56,296 nt of DNA from Thioalkalivibrio sp. (GTDB taxonomy: Bacteria > Pseudomonadota > Gammaproteobacteria > Ectothiorhodospirales > Ectothiorhodospiraceae), in NCBI GenBank assembly GCA_007692435.1, contig RECA01000089.1:1-56296 (forward strand), written 5' to 3'. The notes under the pieces were generated by a model. That model ran no database searches. It saw only the letters and a list, made by a program, of their open reading frames with translations, and was not told where the DNA came from. Every line of letters starts with the position of its first letter. The stretch's first letter is position 1. This document shows positions 7,973 to 17,616 of this stretch, piece after piece. The translations under genes were made by a program, and so were the position numbers.

Positions 7973-9583
7973 GTGACCCGTCCGGAAAGCGACTTGCAGC
8001 ACCTCGTCCACGAACTCGGTGAACGCCTGCCCGCGCAGATGCTGCGGGGACGCATCGGCCTGGAGAAGGAGACCCTGCGCGTGCAGGCGGCCGGCTCCAT
8101 TGCCCAGACGCCGCACCCTTCGGCCCTGGGTTCCGCGCTGACGCATCCCTACATCACCACCGACTACTCCGAGGCGCTGCTGGAGCTGGTGACGCCGCCC
8201 TTCGACGACGCGCGCGAGACACTGGGATTCCTGCAGGACCTGCAGGCCTTTGCCGCGGCCCGGGTCGGCGAGGAACTGCTCTGGGCGACCAGCATGCCCT
8301 GCGTGATCAACGGCGAGGAGTCCATTCCGGTGGCGCAGTACGGGCACTCCAACGCCGGCCGCATGAAGACCGTCTACCGCGTCGGCCTGGGGCACCGCTA
8401 CGGGCGCCTGATGCAGGTGATTGCCGGGGTGCACTTCAACTACTCCCCGCAGCCCTCGCTGTGGCCGGTGCTGGCCGAGTTGCAGGGCGAGTCCGACTCC
8501 CGGGCCTACCGGGACCGGCGGATGATGGGCATGGTCCGCAACCTGCTGCGCTTCGGCTGGATGGTGCCCTACCTCTTCGGGGCCTCGCCCGCCGTGTGCA
8601 ATTCCTTCGTCGACGGGCGCGGGGCAAGGCTCGAGGACTTCGACGACGACAGCAGCTACCTGCCCTTCGCGACCAGTCTGCGGATGGGGGACATCGGCTA
8701 CACCAACCGCAAGGAGGCGGACACCGGGATCAAGGCCAACTACAACTCGCTGGACGACTACGTGGAGAGCCTGCGCTGCGCGATCACCACCGAGAGCGCC
8801 GAGTGGGCGCGCCTCGGCGTAAAGGTGAACGGCGACTACCGCCAGCTGAACGCGAACATCCTCCAGATCGAGAACGAGTACTACAGCACGGTGCGGCCGA
8901 AGCAGCCGCTGGAGCGCTTCGAAAAGCCCACCGATGCGCTGGAGTCGCGGGGCGTGGCCTACGTCGAGCTGCGTTCGGTGGACGTGAACGCCCAGCACCC
9001 GCTCGGCGTCGACGAGAGCCAGCTGCGGTTCCTGGAGACGCTCTGTCTCGCGGCACTGCTGCTGCCGAGCGCGCCCCTGCCCGCCAGCGCGATCGCGGAC
9101 ATCGACGCCAACCTGCTCGAGGTCGCCCACCGCGGGCGCGAGCCGGGCCTCACGCTGCGCTGCGAGCGCGGCGAGGTGCCGCTGCCGGAGATGGCCCGCG
9201 AGATCCTTGCACTGTTGCGGCCCGTGGCCGCGGTGCTGGACCAGGGGCTGCCCGGGGACCCGTACCGCCGCTCGCTGAGCGAGCAGTGGGGCAAGGTCGA
9301 GCAGCCGGCGCTGACGCCGTCGGCGCGCATGCTGGAGGACATGATGGCGCGCGAGGAGGGCTTCTATCGCTACGCCCGGCGGCTCTCCGAGCAGCACCGC
9401 GAGACCTTCCGCAGCAACTGCCCGCTGCCGCGTGAGGCCGAGCTGGTGGAACTGGCGCAGCACTCCCTGACGGAACAGGCGGCGATGGAGGCCAGCGACC
9501 GCTACGACTTCGACAGCTTCCTGCGGCGGTATTTCGACGGGAGCCTGGTGGGGACATCCGGAGCCCGTGCGTTCATCCGTTGA
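7973..9583 (+). CDS. gshA: Glutamate-cysteine ligase, class I
   Basis: A 536-residue gamma-glutamylcysteine synthetase of the gammaproteobacterial (E. coli-type, about 518-residue) class, catalysing ATP-dependent joining of glutamate and cysteine, the first step of glutathione synthesis in the cytosol. Signatures: IGLEKETLRV near residue 24, SEALLELVTPP, VGLGHRYGRLMQVIAGVHFN and YVELRSVDVNAQHP. The start is GTG at 7973, six bases after AAAGGA; the ATG 45 bases upstream adds an unlikely basic leader. gshB is not in the window. Together with OxyR, MsrA and MsrB this points to active thiol/redox homeostasis. Confidence 0.93.
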   Translation: MTRPESDLQHLVHELGERLPAQMLRGRIGLEKETLRVQAAGSIAQTPHPSALGSALTHPYITTDYSEALLELVTPPFDDARETLGFLQDLQAFAAARVGEELLWATSMPCVINGEESIPVAQYGHSNAGRMKTVYRVGLGHRYGRLMQVIAGVHFNYSPQPSLWPVLAELQGESDSRAYRDRRMMGMVRNLLRFGWMVPYLFGASPAVCNSFVDGRGARLEDFDDDSSYLPFATSLRMGDIGYTNRKEADTGIKANYNSLDDYVESLRCAITTESAEWARLGVKVNGDYRQLNANILQIENEYYSTVRPKQPLERFEKPTDALESRGVAYVELRSVDVNAQHPLGVDESQLRFLETLCLAALLLPSAPLPASAIADIDANLLEVAHRGREPGLTLRCERGEVPLPEMAREILALLRPVAAVLDQGLPGDPYRRSLSEQWGKVEQPALTPSARMLEDMMAREEGFYRYARRLSEQHRETFRSNCPLPREAELVELAQHSLTEQAAMEASDRYDFDSFLRRYFDGSLVGTSGARAFIR

Positions 9584-9591
9584 GGCTGGCT

Positions 9592-9660
9592 GCCGGGGGC
9601 CGGGGGGGGAGAATCTGACCCCATCGTTTTTGGAATTAAACGGGCGTGTCACGGTCCCTG
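9592..9660. other. Low-complexity G tract with repeat-like motif
   Basis: Between gshA and the RND adaptor, a run of G residues leads into GAATCTGACCCCATCG and an AT-rich stretch (TTTTTGGAATTAAAC). On the minus strand the GATGGGGTCAGATTC motif resembles sequence often found beside REP-associated transposase remnants, but no transposase gene is present. No gene is seen in 9584-9787. Confidence 0.4.
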
Positions 9661-9787
9661 ACATCGTGGAGGACTGCTGCCTGCCCGGGTGGCTGCCCGT
9701 ACCGAACCCGGGACCCGCCCGGGGCCCATGCAGCCACGGCACCATGCCGGAGGCCGGAGAATCGAAGAACGTGTCACCAAGCCTGCG

Positions 9788-10891
9788 ATGCCGCATGCCT
9801 CTTCCCGGGGACGCAGCGTGCTGAAAGCGATCGCCGCACTGCTCGCGCTGGTCGTCCTTGCCGGTGGCGGCCTGTGGTTCTGGTCGGCGCAGGGGCCTGG
9901 CGCCGGCAATGCCAGTCCTGCCGCCGAGGCCGCGGTCGACCGCCACATCCCGGTGCGGGTGGCGGCGGTGGAGCCGCGCCGCTTCGAGACGGTGCTGGAG
10001 TCCCTGGGCACCGGGCAGGCCAACGAATCGGTGACCCTGACCGCGACCGTCACCGCGAACGTCGCGGAGATCGCCTTTCGCGACGGGGACGAGGTCGAGG
10101 CGGGCCAGATCCTGGTGCGCCTGGCCTCCGCGGAGGAACTGGCCGACCAGCGCGAGGCGCAGGTCACACTGACCGAGCAGCGCCGGGAGCTGAACCGCAT
10201 CCGGGGCCTGGTCGCCGATGGCATCCTTCCGAGCCAGCAGCTGGACCAGCAGCGCTCGCGCGTCGAGGAGGCGGAGGCGCGTCTGGCGGCGGGGGAGGCG
10301 CGGCTGTCCGATCGCGTGATCCGGGCGCCGTTCTCCGGGGTCCTCGGGCTGCGTCGGGTCAGCACCGGCACGCTGGTCACGCCGGGTACCGCGATTGCCG
10401 AGCTGGACGACATCTCGGTGATCAAGGTCGACTTCACCCTTTCCGAGCGTTTCGTCGGGTCGGTTCGGCGCGGCATGCCCATCGAGGCCCGCAGCGTGGC
10501 ATTCCGGGACCGCGTCTTCGAGGGCGAGGTCACCGCCGTCAGCACCCGGGTGGACGTCGCCAGCCGGACGGTCACCGTGCGCGCCGAGGTCGACAATCCG
10601 GAGGGGGAACTGCGCCCCGGCATGCTGCTGACCACGTGGCTCCCGCTGGATCCGGCCGATCGCCTGGCAGTCCCCGAGGGCTCGGTGGTGGCCCGGGCCG
10701 ACCAGCACTTCGTCTTCGTGCTGACTGACGACGACACCGTCAGGCGACAGCAGATCACGATCGGTCGCCGCCAGCCCGGCGTGGTCGAGGTCCTCGACGG
10801 CCTCGACGAAGGCGACCGCGTGGTCGACGACGGCATCATGCGGGTCCGGGATGGCACCCGGGTGCGGGTGCTGGACGGAGACGCCGCGTGA
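9788..10891 (+). CDS. RND efflux periplasmic adaptor (membrane fusion protein)
   Basis: A 367-residue adaptor that would link the inner-membrane RND pump to an outer-membrane channel. The N-terminus has a basic stretch and one hydrophobic anchor (SVLKAIAALLALVVLAGGG). A barrel-sandwich/lipoyl half (DGDEVEAGQILVRLAS) comes next, then an alpha-helical hairpin rich in Gln/Arg/Glu (about 115-170), the second half APFSGVLGLRRVSTGTLV, and a beta-barrel domain. ATG at 9788 is chosen because the anchor follows it; ATG at 9728 is possible but its leader looks non-coding. The stop overlaps the pump's GTG start by four bases (GTGA), showing translational coupling. Confidence 0.88.
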   Translation: MPHASSRGRSVLKAIAALLALVVLAGGGLWFWSAQGPGAGNASPAAEAAVDRHIPVRVAAVEPRRFETVLESLGTGQANESVTLTATVTANVAEIAFRDGDEVEAGQILVRLASAEELADQREAQVTLTEQRRELNRIRGLVADGILPSQQLDQQRSRVEEAEARLAAGEARLSDRVIRAPFSGVLGLRRVSTGTLVTPGTAIAELDDISVIKVDFTLSERFVGSVRRGMPIEARSVAFRDRVFEGEVTAVSTRVDVASRTVTVRAEVDNPEGELRPGMLLTTWLPLDPADRLAVPEGSVVARADQHFVFVLTDDDTVRRQQITIGRRQPGVVEVLDGLDEGDRVVDDGIMRVRDGTRVRVLDGDAA

Positions 10892-13800
10892 TCATCTCCG
10901 ACATCGCCAACCGCAGGCCGGTACTCGCGGTGGTCTTCAACCTGCTGCTGGTCACCTTCGGACTGATCGCCTACCAGCAGCTGCCATTGCGGGAATACCC
11001 GGACATCGATGCACCGGTGATCACGGTCTCGACCAACTATCCCGGCGCGAGCGCGGAGATCATCGAGCGCGAGGTCACCCAGCGGCTGGAGGACCGGATC
11101 GCCGGCATCGAGGGCATCCGCTACATCCAGTCGAGCAGCCGGGACGGGCGCTCGTCCATCACCATCGAGTTCAACCTGAACCGGGACATCGACGCGGCCG
11201 CGAACGACATCCGCGAGGCGGTCTCGCGCGTGGTGCGGTCCCTGCCGGACGAGGTCGATCCCCCGCAGGTGACCAAGGCCGATGCCGACGCGCGGCCGAT
11301 CCTGTGGCTGAACCTCTCGAGTACCGAGATGGACGGGCTCGAGCTCGCCGACTATGCACGCCGCCACCTCGTGGACCGGATTTCGGTGGTGGACGGTGTT
11401 GCGCTGATCCGCCTGGGCGGGGCGCGCAACTACGCGATGCGCATCTGGCTCGATCGCGAGGCGCTGGCCGCCCGGAACCTGACCGTCGGCGATGTCGAGG
11501 ATGCGCTGCGCCGCGAGAATGTGGAACTGCCGGCGGGGCGCGTGGACTCGGTGGACCGGGAGTTCCGGGTGCGCGTGGACCGCATGTACCGCAGCGCGGA
11601 GGACTTCGCGGGTCTGGTGGTCAAGCGGGCCGACAACCAGCATCTGGTGCGGCTGGGCGAGGTCGCCGATGTGATGCTGGGCTCGGACTCGGAGCGCACC
11701 GAATTCCGTGGCAACGGGGAGGACATGGTCGGCCTCGGCATCATCCGGCAGGCCAACGCCAACGTGCTGGACGTCGCCAGCGGCGTGAAGCGGGTTGCCG
11801 AGGAACTGCAGGGGCAGCTGCCTGAAGGGACGTCGCTGGTCGTGACCTACGACTCCTCGGTGTTCATCGAGGGCGCGATCCGGGAGGTCTTCATTACGCT
11901 GGCCATCGCCACCATTGCCGTGGTGCTGGTGATCTACCTGTTCCTGGGGAGCTGGCGTGCCACGCTGATTCCGGCGGTGACCGTGCCGGTCGCGATCACC
12001 GCCACCTTCATCGGGGTGGCCGCCCTTGGCTTCTCGGTGAACCTGCTGACGCTGCTCGCGCTGGTGCTGGCCATCGGGCTGGTGGTGGACGATGCGATCG
12101 TGATGCTGGAGAACATCCACCGGCGCATCGAGCGCGGCGAGCCGGGGTTGCTGGCCGCCTATCGGGGCGCCCGGCAGGTCGGTTTCGCGATCGTCGCCAC
12201 GACCTCCGTGGTGGTGGCCGTGTTCGTGCCGCTCGCCTTCCTCAGCGGTACGGTGGGCAAGCTCTTCACGGAGTTCGCACTGGCGATCGCGATCGCGGTG
12301 GTCTTCTCGAGCCTGGTGGCCCTGACCCTGGCGCCGGTCCTCTCGGGGCGCCTGATGCGCAAGGGCGATGACGACACCGGGGCCGCACGCGTGATCAGCC
12401 GGGGCTTCGCCGCCCTGGAACGCGGTTACGCCGGCGTGCTGGAGCGCAGCCTGCCGAAGGCCTGGGCCGTGGTTCCGCTGCTCGTGCTGAGCCTCGCCGG
12501 GGTGTGGTGGCTGGTGAACACCATCCCCGAGGAGTTCGCGCCGCGCGAGGACCGGGGGGCCTTCTTCATCATGGTCAACGGCCCCGAGGGTGCCACCTTC
12601 GAGTACATGAGCGAGCGGATGGCCGAAGTGGAGCGGCGGCTGCTGCCCCTGACCGAGGCGGGAGAGGTGCGCCGCATCATGGTGCGCACGCCGCGCGGCT
12701 TCGGCGGTGCCGAGGCCGTGAACAATGGCTTCGTGATCGTGATCATGCACCACTGGAACGACCGCGAACGCTCCGCCTGGCCGGTGATGGACGAGATCAA
12801 CGCGTCGCTCGCGGAGATCCCGGGGGTCACCGCGCGCGCGATCATGCGGCAGGGGCTCTCTCAAGGGCGGGTCGGGCCGCCCGTGCAGTTCGTGATCACC
12901 GGTCCCGACTACGACGACCTCGCGCAGTGGGGGGAGGACCTGCTGGCTCGCGCCGAGGAGATTCCGGGGCTTGCCCGGCTGGATCTCGACTACAAGCCGA
13001 CCCAGCCCCAGATCTCGGTGCGCATCGACCGGGATCGGGCGGCCGACCTCGGGGTCTCGCTCGCGACCGTGGGCCGGACCCTGGACGTGATGCTGGGTGG
13101 CCGCAGCATGACCACCTTCATCGACCGCGGCGAGGAATACGACGTGATCGTCGAGGGCCGTTCCGATCAGCGGCGCACGCCCGGCGACATCTCGAATCTC
13201 TACGTGCGCTCGGACCGCGGTGCGCTGATCCCGCTGTCGAGCCTGGTCAGCTACGAGGAGGGGGCCGGTGCCGGATCGCTCGAGCGCTACAACCGCGCGC
13301 GGGCGGTGACGCTGACCGCCGGCTTGCAGGAGGGCTACACGCTCGGGGAGGCGCTGGCCGATCTGGATGCGGCTGCCGCCGAGGTCCTCCCGGCCGAGGC
13401 GGGGATCGACTACAAGGGCGATTCGCTGGAGATGCGCGAGGGGACGCAGGCGGTGCTGTTCATCTTCGTGCTGGCCCTGCTGGTGGTCTACCTGGTGCTG
13501 GCGGCGCAGTTCGAGAGCTTCGTGCACCCGTTCGTGATCATGCTGACGGTTCCGCTTGCGATCATGGGCGCGCTGCTGGGGCTCCACCTGACCGGGCAGA
13601 CGCTGAACATCTACAGCCAGATCGGCATGGTGATGCTGATCGGGCTCGCTGCGAAGAACGGGATCCTGATCGTCGAGTTCGCCAACCAGCTCCGCGACCA
13701 CGGGCGGGAATTCAACCGGGCCGTGGTCGAGGCAGCCAGCATGCGCCTGCGGCCGGTACTGATGACCGCGCTGACCACCGTGGCGGGGTCGATCCCGCTG

Positions 13801-14043
13801 ATCCTCGCGATGGGTCCGGGTTCCGAGACCCGCTTCGTGATCGGGGTCGCGATCTTCTCCGGCGTGCTGTTCGCGACGCTGTTCACGCTCTTCGTGATTC
13901 CGGCGGCCTACGCCCTCCTCGCCCGGGGCACGCAGTCACCGAAGGCCACGACCCGGCACATCGAGGGTCTCGATGGCCGCATCGAGGACGTCGACCGCGA
14001 TCCGGAGCTTGGCGAGCCCGCCACCCGGGACCGGGGCGCATAG
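10888..14043 (+). CDS. RND efflux transporter, HAE1 family
   Basis: A 1051-residue proton-driven RND pump of the AcrB/MexB class in the inner membrane. It has the standard 12-TM plan: TM1 at residues 10-28, a large periplasmic loop, a TM2-6 block from about 335, a second periplasmic loop from about 560, and a TM8-12 block from about 865. The DD pair of TM4 used for proton relay is present in LVVDDAIVMLENIHR. The porter domains contain LREYPDIDAPVITVSTNYPGA-type sequence at the start. The start is GTG, coupled to the adaptor gene. No TolC-like gene is nearby, so an outer-membrane partner must be encoded elsewhere. Substrate range cannot be read from sequence. The C-terminal 30 residues are acidic/basic and poorly conserved. 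Confidence 0.92.
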   Translation: MIISDIANRRPVLAVVFNLLLVTFGLIAYQQLPLREYPDIDAPVITVSTNYPGASAEIIEREVTQRLEDRIAGIEGIRYIQSSSRDGRSSITIEFNLNRDIDAAANDIREAVSRVVRSLPDEVDPPQVTKADADARPILWLNLSSTEMDGLELADYARRHLVDRISVVDGVALIRLGGARNYAMRIWLDREALAARNLTVGDVEDALRRENVELPAGRVDSVDREFRVRVDRMYRSAEDFAGLVVKRADNQHLVRLGEVADVMLGSDSERTEFRGNGEDMVGLGIIRQANANVLDVASGVKRVAEELQGQLPEGTSLVVTYDSSVFIEGAIREVFITLAIATIAVVLVIYLFLGSWRATLIPAVTVPVAITATFIGVAALGFSVNLLTLLALVLAIGLVVDDAIVMLENIHRRIERGEPGLLAAYRGARQVGFAIVATTSVVVAVFVPLAFLSGTVGKLFTEFALAIAIAVVFSSLVALTLAPVLSGRLMRKGDDDTGAARVISRGFAALERGYAGVLERSLPKAWAVVPLLVLSLAGVWWLVNTIPEEFAPREDRGAFFIMVNGPEGATFEYMSERMAEVERRLLPLTEAGEVRRIMVRTPRGFGGAEAVNNGFVIVIMHHWNDRERSAWPVMDEINASLAEIPGVTARAIMRQGLSQGRVGPPVQFVITGPDYDDLAQWGEDLLARAEEIPGLARLDLDYKPTQPQISVRIDRDRAADLGVSLATVGRTLDVMLGGRSMTTFIDRGEEYDVIVEGRSDQRRTPGDISNLYVRSDRGALIPLSSLVSYEEGAGAGSLERYNRARAVTLTAGLQEGYTLGEALADLDAAAAEVLPAEAGIDYKGDSLEMREGTQAVLFIFVLALLVVYLVLAAQFESFVHPFVIMLTVPLAIMGALLGLHLTGQTLNIYSQIGMVMLIGLAAKNGILIVEFANQLRDHGREFNRAVVEAASMRLRPVLMTALTTVAGSIPLILAMGPGSETRFVIGVAIFSGVLFATLFTLFVIPAAYALLARGTQSPKATTRHIEGLDGRIEDVDRDPELGEPATRDRGA

Positions 14044-14061
14044 GTCGCCGCGACAGCACGC

Positions 14062-14085
14062 ACTCCCCCGCCTGCGGGCGAGGGG
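14062..14085. repeat. Small GC palindrome between convergent genes
   Basis: ACTCCCCCGCC and GGGCGAGGGGT form a hairpin around TGC. It lies in the 59-bp gap between the convergent RND pump and msrB genes and could stop transcription from both sides, although no T tract follows. It resembles a widespread short repeat in high-GC proteobacteria. Confidence 0.4.
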
Positions 14086-14102
14086 TGGGGATGCGCCGCG
14101 GT

Positions 14103-14498
14103 TCAGTCGGGCTCGAACTCCAGCACCGCCGAGTTGATGCAGTAGCGCAGGCCGGTGGGCTCGGGGCCGTCCGGGAACACGTGCCCGAGGTGCGACTGGC
14201 AGCGCGCGCAGCGCACCTCGGTGCGGATCATCCCGTGGCTCGCATCCCTGTGCTCGCTGACGGTGTCCGGGCTGGCGGGCGCCGTGTAGCTGGGCCAACC
14301 CGATCCGGAATCGAATTTTTCCGACGACTGGAACAGCTCGGCGCCGCAGACCACGCAGCGATAGCGCCCGGGTGCCTTGTGCGCGTGGTAGGCGCCGGTG
14401 AAGGCGGGTTCGGTCCCGCCCTCGCGGGCGATGTGGTACTGCTCCGGCGTCAGCCGCTGACGCAGTTCGGTCTCGGATATCTCGTCTGATCGGGACAT
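14103..14498 (-). CDS. msrB: Peptide-methionine (R)-S-oxide reductase MsrB
   Basis: A 131-residue zinc-containing MsrB that reduces methionine-R-sulfoxide in proteins. Zinc ligands CVVC (48/51) and CARC (97/100) are intact. The family signature [13 protein letters not shown] follows residue 58, and the catalytic cysteine is Cys120 in RYCIN. No signal peptide is visible, so it acts in the cytosol. The frame is open upstream but ATG at 14498 gives a normal family N-terminus ([16 protein letters not shown]). It is divergent from the sucrose-phosphate synthase gene; msrA is far away at 50.6 kb, so the two Msr genes are not in one operon. Confidence 0.94.
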   Translation of the reverse strand: MSRSDEISETELRQRLTPEQYHIAREGGTEPAFTGAYHAHKAPGRYRCVVCGAELFQSSEKFDSGSGWPSYTAPASPDTVSEHRDASHGMIRTEVRCARCQSHLGHVFPDGPEPTGLRYCINSAVLEFEPD

Positions 14499-14655
14499 GG
14501 TGCCTCCGGCGTGTTGGCTCAACGGTCGCAGTATTCCCGCGCGCAGGCCGGAAGTGGAAATGTCCACCCGGGGCCCGGTGCAATCCGGCGGGCGGGTTGC
14601 CGGACCGGTATCCGCATCTGGCCGAGCCGGATCGGGTTGTGTATGGTTCAGCAAC

Positions 14656-16845
14656 ATGAAAAAGACCCAGAGCAAGGCGCGTGCGGGAGAGGGCCTCTAC
14701 CTGGTGCTGATCAGCGTGCACGGGCTGATCCGCGCGCACAATCTGGAGCTGGGACGGGACGCCGACACCGGCGGGCAGACCCTCTACGTCGTGGAGCTCG
14801 CACGGGCCCTCGCGCGGCATCCCGAGGTGGGCCGTGTGGACCTGCTGACCCGGCGCGTCGTGGACACGCGCGTCGCCAACGACTACGCCGAGCGCGAGGA
14901 GGACCTCGGGGACGGCGCGCGCATCGTGCGCATCGACTGCGGGCCGCGCCGCTACCTGCACAAGGAGCGGCTCTGGCCGCACCTCGACTGCTATGCCGAC
15001 AACGCGCTCGACCACATCCGTCGCGTCGGCCTCCGGCCGGACGTGATTCACGGACACTACGCCGATTCGGGTTACGTCGCGACGCGCCTGTCCAACCTGC
15101 TCGGTGTGCCGATGCTGCAGACCGGTCATTCCCTGGGGCGGGTGAAGCGCGAACGGCTGCTGGCCAACAAGACGAGGGAGGCGGACCTCGAGAGCCGCTA
15201 CAACATCTCCGTGCGCATCCAGGCCGAGGAGGAGGCGCTGGCCCACGCGCACCGGGTGATCGCCAGCACCCAGCAGGAGGTGGACGAGCAGTACGCGGTG
15301 TATGACAACTACCAGCCCTCGCGCATGGTGGTCATCCCGCCCGGGACCGACCTCTCGCGCTTCCACCCGCCGAAGCGCGGACAGCACAGGCCGCCGATCT
15401 GGCCGAGCATCGCCCGGTTCCTCGAGAGGCCCGAACGGCCGCTGATCATGGCCCTGTCGCGCGCGGACGAGCGCAAGAACATCCGCGGGCTGGTGGACGC
15501 CTATGCCGGCAGCGAATGGCTGCGTGCGCACGCGAACCTGCTGATCGTGGCCGGCAACCGCGACAACATCGCCGATCTGGACAAGGGCGCGCGGCAGGTC
15601 CTGAAGGATCTGCTCCTGCGCATCGACCGGCATGACCTCTACGGGAAGGTGGCCTATCCGAAGCACCACCAGAGCGACGACGTGCCCGACCTCTACCGGC
15701 TGGTCGCGTCCACCCGCGGCGTGTTCGTGAACCCGGCGCTGACCGAGCCCTTTGGCCTCACCCTGATCGAGGCCGCCGCCAGTGGCGCCCCCATCGTCGC
15801 AACCAACGACGGAGGGCCGCAGGAGATCCTGTCCCGCTGTCACAACGGGGTGCTGGTCGATCCGCTGGATCCGCCCGGCATCGCGGCCGCGATCGAGACC
15901 ATCCTCGGTGACCGCCAGCTCTGGAGGCGCTTCTCGGACCAGGGCCTCAAGGGCGTGCGCGAGCACTATTCCTGGGACGGGCACGCGGCGCGCAATGTCC
16001 GGCTGATCAAGCGGCTCGGCCGCGAGGTCAAGCGCGCGCGGCGCGAACAGCGGTCCGTGTCCGGACGGCTGGCGGACGTGGATCGCGCGGTGCTCACCGA
16101 CATCGACAACACCCTGATCGGCGACCCGGGGGCGCTGAAGGCCCTGCTCGCGTGGATTCGCAAGCACCGCGCCGAGGTCGCCTTCGGGGTGGCCACCGGA
16201 CGCCGGCTGGAATCCGCCCAGGAGGCGCTGGCGCGGCACGGCGTGCCGGCCCCGGACCTCTGGATCACCTCGGTCGGCGCCGAGATCCACTACGGGGCCG
16301 AGGCCACGCCGGACAAGGGCTGGGAACGGCACATCAGTCACCGCTGGAGGCCCGACCGGCTGCGCGAGGTGCTGCTGGACCGGCCCGGCCTGTCGCTGCA
16401 GCCGGAGGTGGACCAGCGCCCGTTCAAGGTCAGCTTCTTCGTGGACCCGGAGGAGTTCGAGGGCGTGGCCGCGATCGAACGCCTGCTCTACCAGGCGGAT
16501 CTGAACGCCCGCGTGATCCACTCGCACGACATGTTCCTCGACGTGCTGCCGGTGCGGGCCTCCAAGGGCCTCGCGGTGCGTTACGTCGCCCACAAGTGGG
16601 GCATCCCGCTGGAGCAGGTCCTGGTCGCCGGTGATTCCGGGAACGACGAGGACATGCTGCGCGGCCGCCTGCTCGGCGTGGTGGTCGGCAATCACCACCC
16701 GGAACTGGACAAGCTGCGCGGCTACGAGCGCATCTACTTCGCCGAGGCGATGCACGCGCGGGGTATCCTGGAGGCCGTCGAGTACTTCGACCTGCTGAAC
16801 CGCTGTGACGTGCCGGCGAGGGCGGCAAACGGCGCCGGGGCGTGA
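14656..16845 (+). CDS. Sucrose-phosphate synthase with fused HAD phosphatase domain
   Basis: A 729-residue two-domain enzyme. Residues 10-460 form a GT-B glycosyltransferase of the sucrose-synthase/SPS family: [20 protein letters not shown] binds UDP-glucose/fructose-6-P, followed by [13 protein letters not shown] and the donor-site block [16 protein letters not shown]. Residues 475-720 form a HAD-IIB phosphatase like sucrose-6-phosphate phosphatase, with motif [11 protein letters not shown] (Asp482, Asp484) and motif [15 protein letters not shown] single chain could thus make sucrose from UDP-glucose and fructose-6-phosphate. Sucrose is an osmoprotectant in halophilic and halotolerant gammaproteobacteria. 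The start is ATG at 14656, right before the GT domain. No sucrose synthase or fructokinase gene is adjacent. Confidence 0.9.
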   Translation: MKKTQSKARAGEGLYLVLISVHGLIRAHNLELGRDADTGGQTLYVVELARALARHPEVGRVDLLTRRVVDTRVANDYAEREEDLGDGARIVRIDCGPRRYLHKERLWPHLDCYADNALDHIRRVGLRPDVIHGHYADSGYVATRLSNLLGVPMLQTGHSLGRVKRERLLANKTREADLESRYNISVRIQAEEEALAHAHRVIASTQQEVDEQYAVYDNYQPSRMVVIPPGTDLSRFHPPKRGQHRPPIWPSIARFLERPERPLIMALSRADERKNIRGLVDAYAGSEWLRAHANLLIVAGNRDNIADLDKGARQVLKDLLLRIDRHDLYGKVAYPKHHQSDDVPDLYRLVASTRGVFVNPALTEPFGLTLIEAAASGAPIVATNDGGPQEILSRCHNGVLVDPLDPPGIAAAIETILGDRQLWRRFSDQGLKGVREHYSWDGHAARNVRLIKRLGREVKRARREQRSVSGRLADVDRAVLTDIDNTLIGDPGALKALLAWIRKHRAEVAFGVATGRRLESAQEALARHGVPAPDLWITSVGAEIHYGAEATPDKGWERHISHRWRPDRLREVLLDRPGLSLQPEVDQRPFKVSFFVDPEEFEGVAAIERLLYQADLNARVIHSHDMFLDVLPVRASKGLAVRYVAHKWGIPLEQVLVAGDSGNDEDMLRGRLLGVVVGNHHPELDKLRGYERIYFAEAMHARGILEAVEYFDLLNRCDVPARAANGAGA

Positions 16846-16854
16846 TACCGCCTC

Positions 16855-17616
16855 TCAGGGCCAGGGCAGCAGCAGGCCGATCCCCGTCAGGACGGTGACG
16901 GTCTCGAAGGTCCGCTTTACCAGGACGTTGCCGTAGCGGTGGGCCATCGAGGCGCCCAGGTAGCCCCCGAGAAGGCTGCCAACCAGCAGGGCCGGCAGCC
17001 AGTCCCACTGCACCTCCCCGAGGGTGCCCAGCACCAGCGCACCGGCACCGTTCCAGAACAGGCCCACCAGCACCAGCGTGTAGGCGACGGCCTGCGTGTA
17101 CGAGAGCCCGTACCAGCGGACCAGCCACAGGGTGACCATCAGGCCGGTGCCGGAGGTCAGCGAACCGTTCAGCACGCCGATCACCAGCAGGCCGAGGGCC
17201 CCGGTCACCGCGTGCGCGGTGCCGCCGGCGACCGCCACCGCCTGCCGCCCGAGCTGTGGCCGGCGCCAGGAATACCAGCCGAGCCCGATGGTCAGCACGC
17301 CAAGCGCGATCTCGCCGGCGCGCGCCGGGATCTCGAGGACCAGCATCGCCCCGAGCACCACGCCGGGCAGGCCGGCGGCCAGGATCAGGATCAGTCGGTG
17401 AGACTCGAAGGTACTCTGCTTAAAGTGTCGCAGACTCGCGCCGATACCCAGTGCTACAGAGGCGATCTTGTGCGTGGCCAGGGCGACCGGAAAGGGGAGT
17501 CCGAGAAAGATCAGCGCCGGGAGCTGGAGCAGTCCCGCGCCGCCACCGGCGAGGGCCGACAGTCCGTTGGCCAGCAATGCGATCAGGATCAGACCGAGGT
17601 GCTCGAGGGGTGACAT
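16855..17616 (-). CDS. TauE/SafE-family membrane exporter
   Basis: A 253-residue polytopic inner-membrane protein with about eight hydrophobic segments in two halves, as in TauE/SafE (DUF81) anion exporters associated with sulfite, sulfoacetate or organosulfonate export. The N-terminal motif NGLSALAGGGAGLLQLPALI is the family glycine-rich entry, and GVLNGSLTSGTGLM marks the second half. The substrate is unknown; sulfite export would suit a sulfur-metabolising host. ATG at 17616 is chosen as start. Its CAT on the plus strand shares bases with the ATG of the opposite-strand DUF4124 gene, so the two genes diverge with zero intergenic space. The 3' end is convergent with the sucrose-phosphate synthase gene, 9 bp apart. 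Confidence 0.85.
   Translation of the reverse strand: MSPLEHLGLILIALLANGLSALAGGGAGLLQLPALIFLGLPFPVALATHKIASVALGIGASLRHFKQSTFESHRLILILAAGLPGVVLGAMLVLEIPARAGEIALGVLTIGLGWYSWRRPQLGRQAVAVAGGTAHAVTGALGLLVIGVLNGSLTSGTGLMVTLWLVRWYGLSYTQAVAYTLVLVGLFWNGAGALVLGTLGEVQWDWLPALLVGSLLGGYLGASMAHRYGNVLVKRTFETVTVLTGIGLLLPWP

Noticed and set aside
7967-10708. A 913-codon minus-strand open frame across gshA and the RND adaptor
   Set aside because: Same cause: high-GC third positions remove stops on the opposite strand. GshA motifs on the plus strand are decisive.
9649-13701. A 1350-codon open frame on the minus strand across the RND genes
   Set aside because: It is antisense to two clearly conserved coding genes, is rich in His/Arg/Gln as expected from reverse reading of high-GC codons, and shows no domain pattern.
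13936-16755. A 939-codon minus-strand open frame across msrB and sucrose-phosphate synthase
   Set aside because: It crosses the true msrB gene in another frame and is antisense to the synthase; no recognisable domain.
17468-17614. In-frame extension upstream of the DUF4124 start
   Set aside because: It would place 49 residues of non-conserved sequence before a clear signal peptide.
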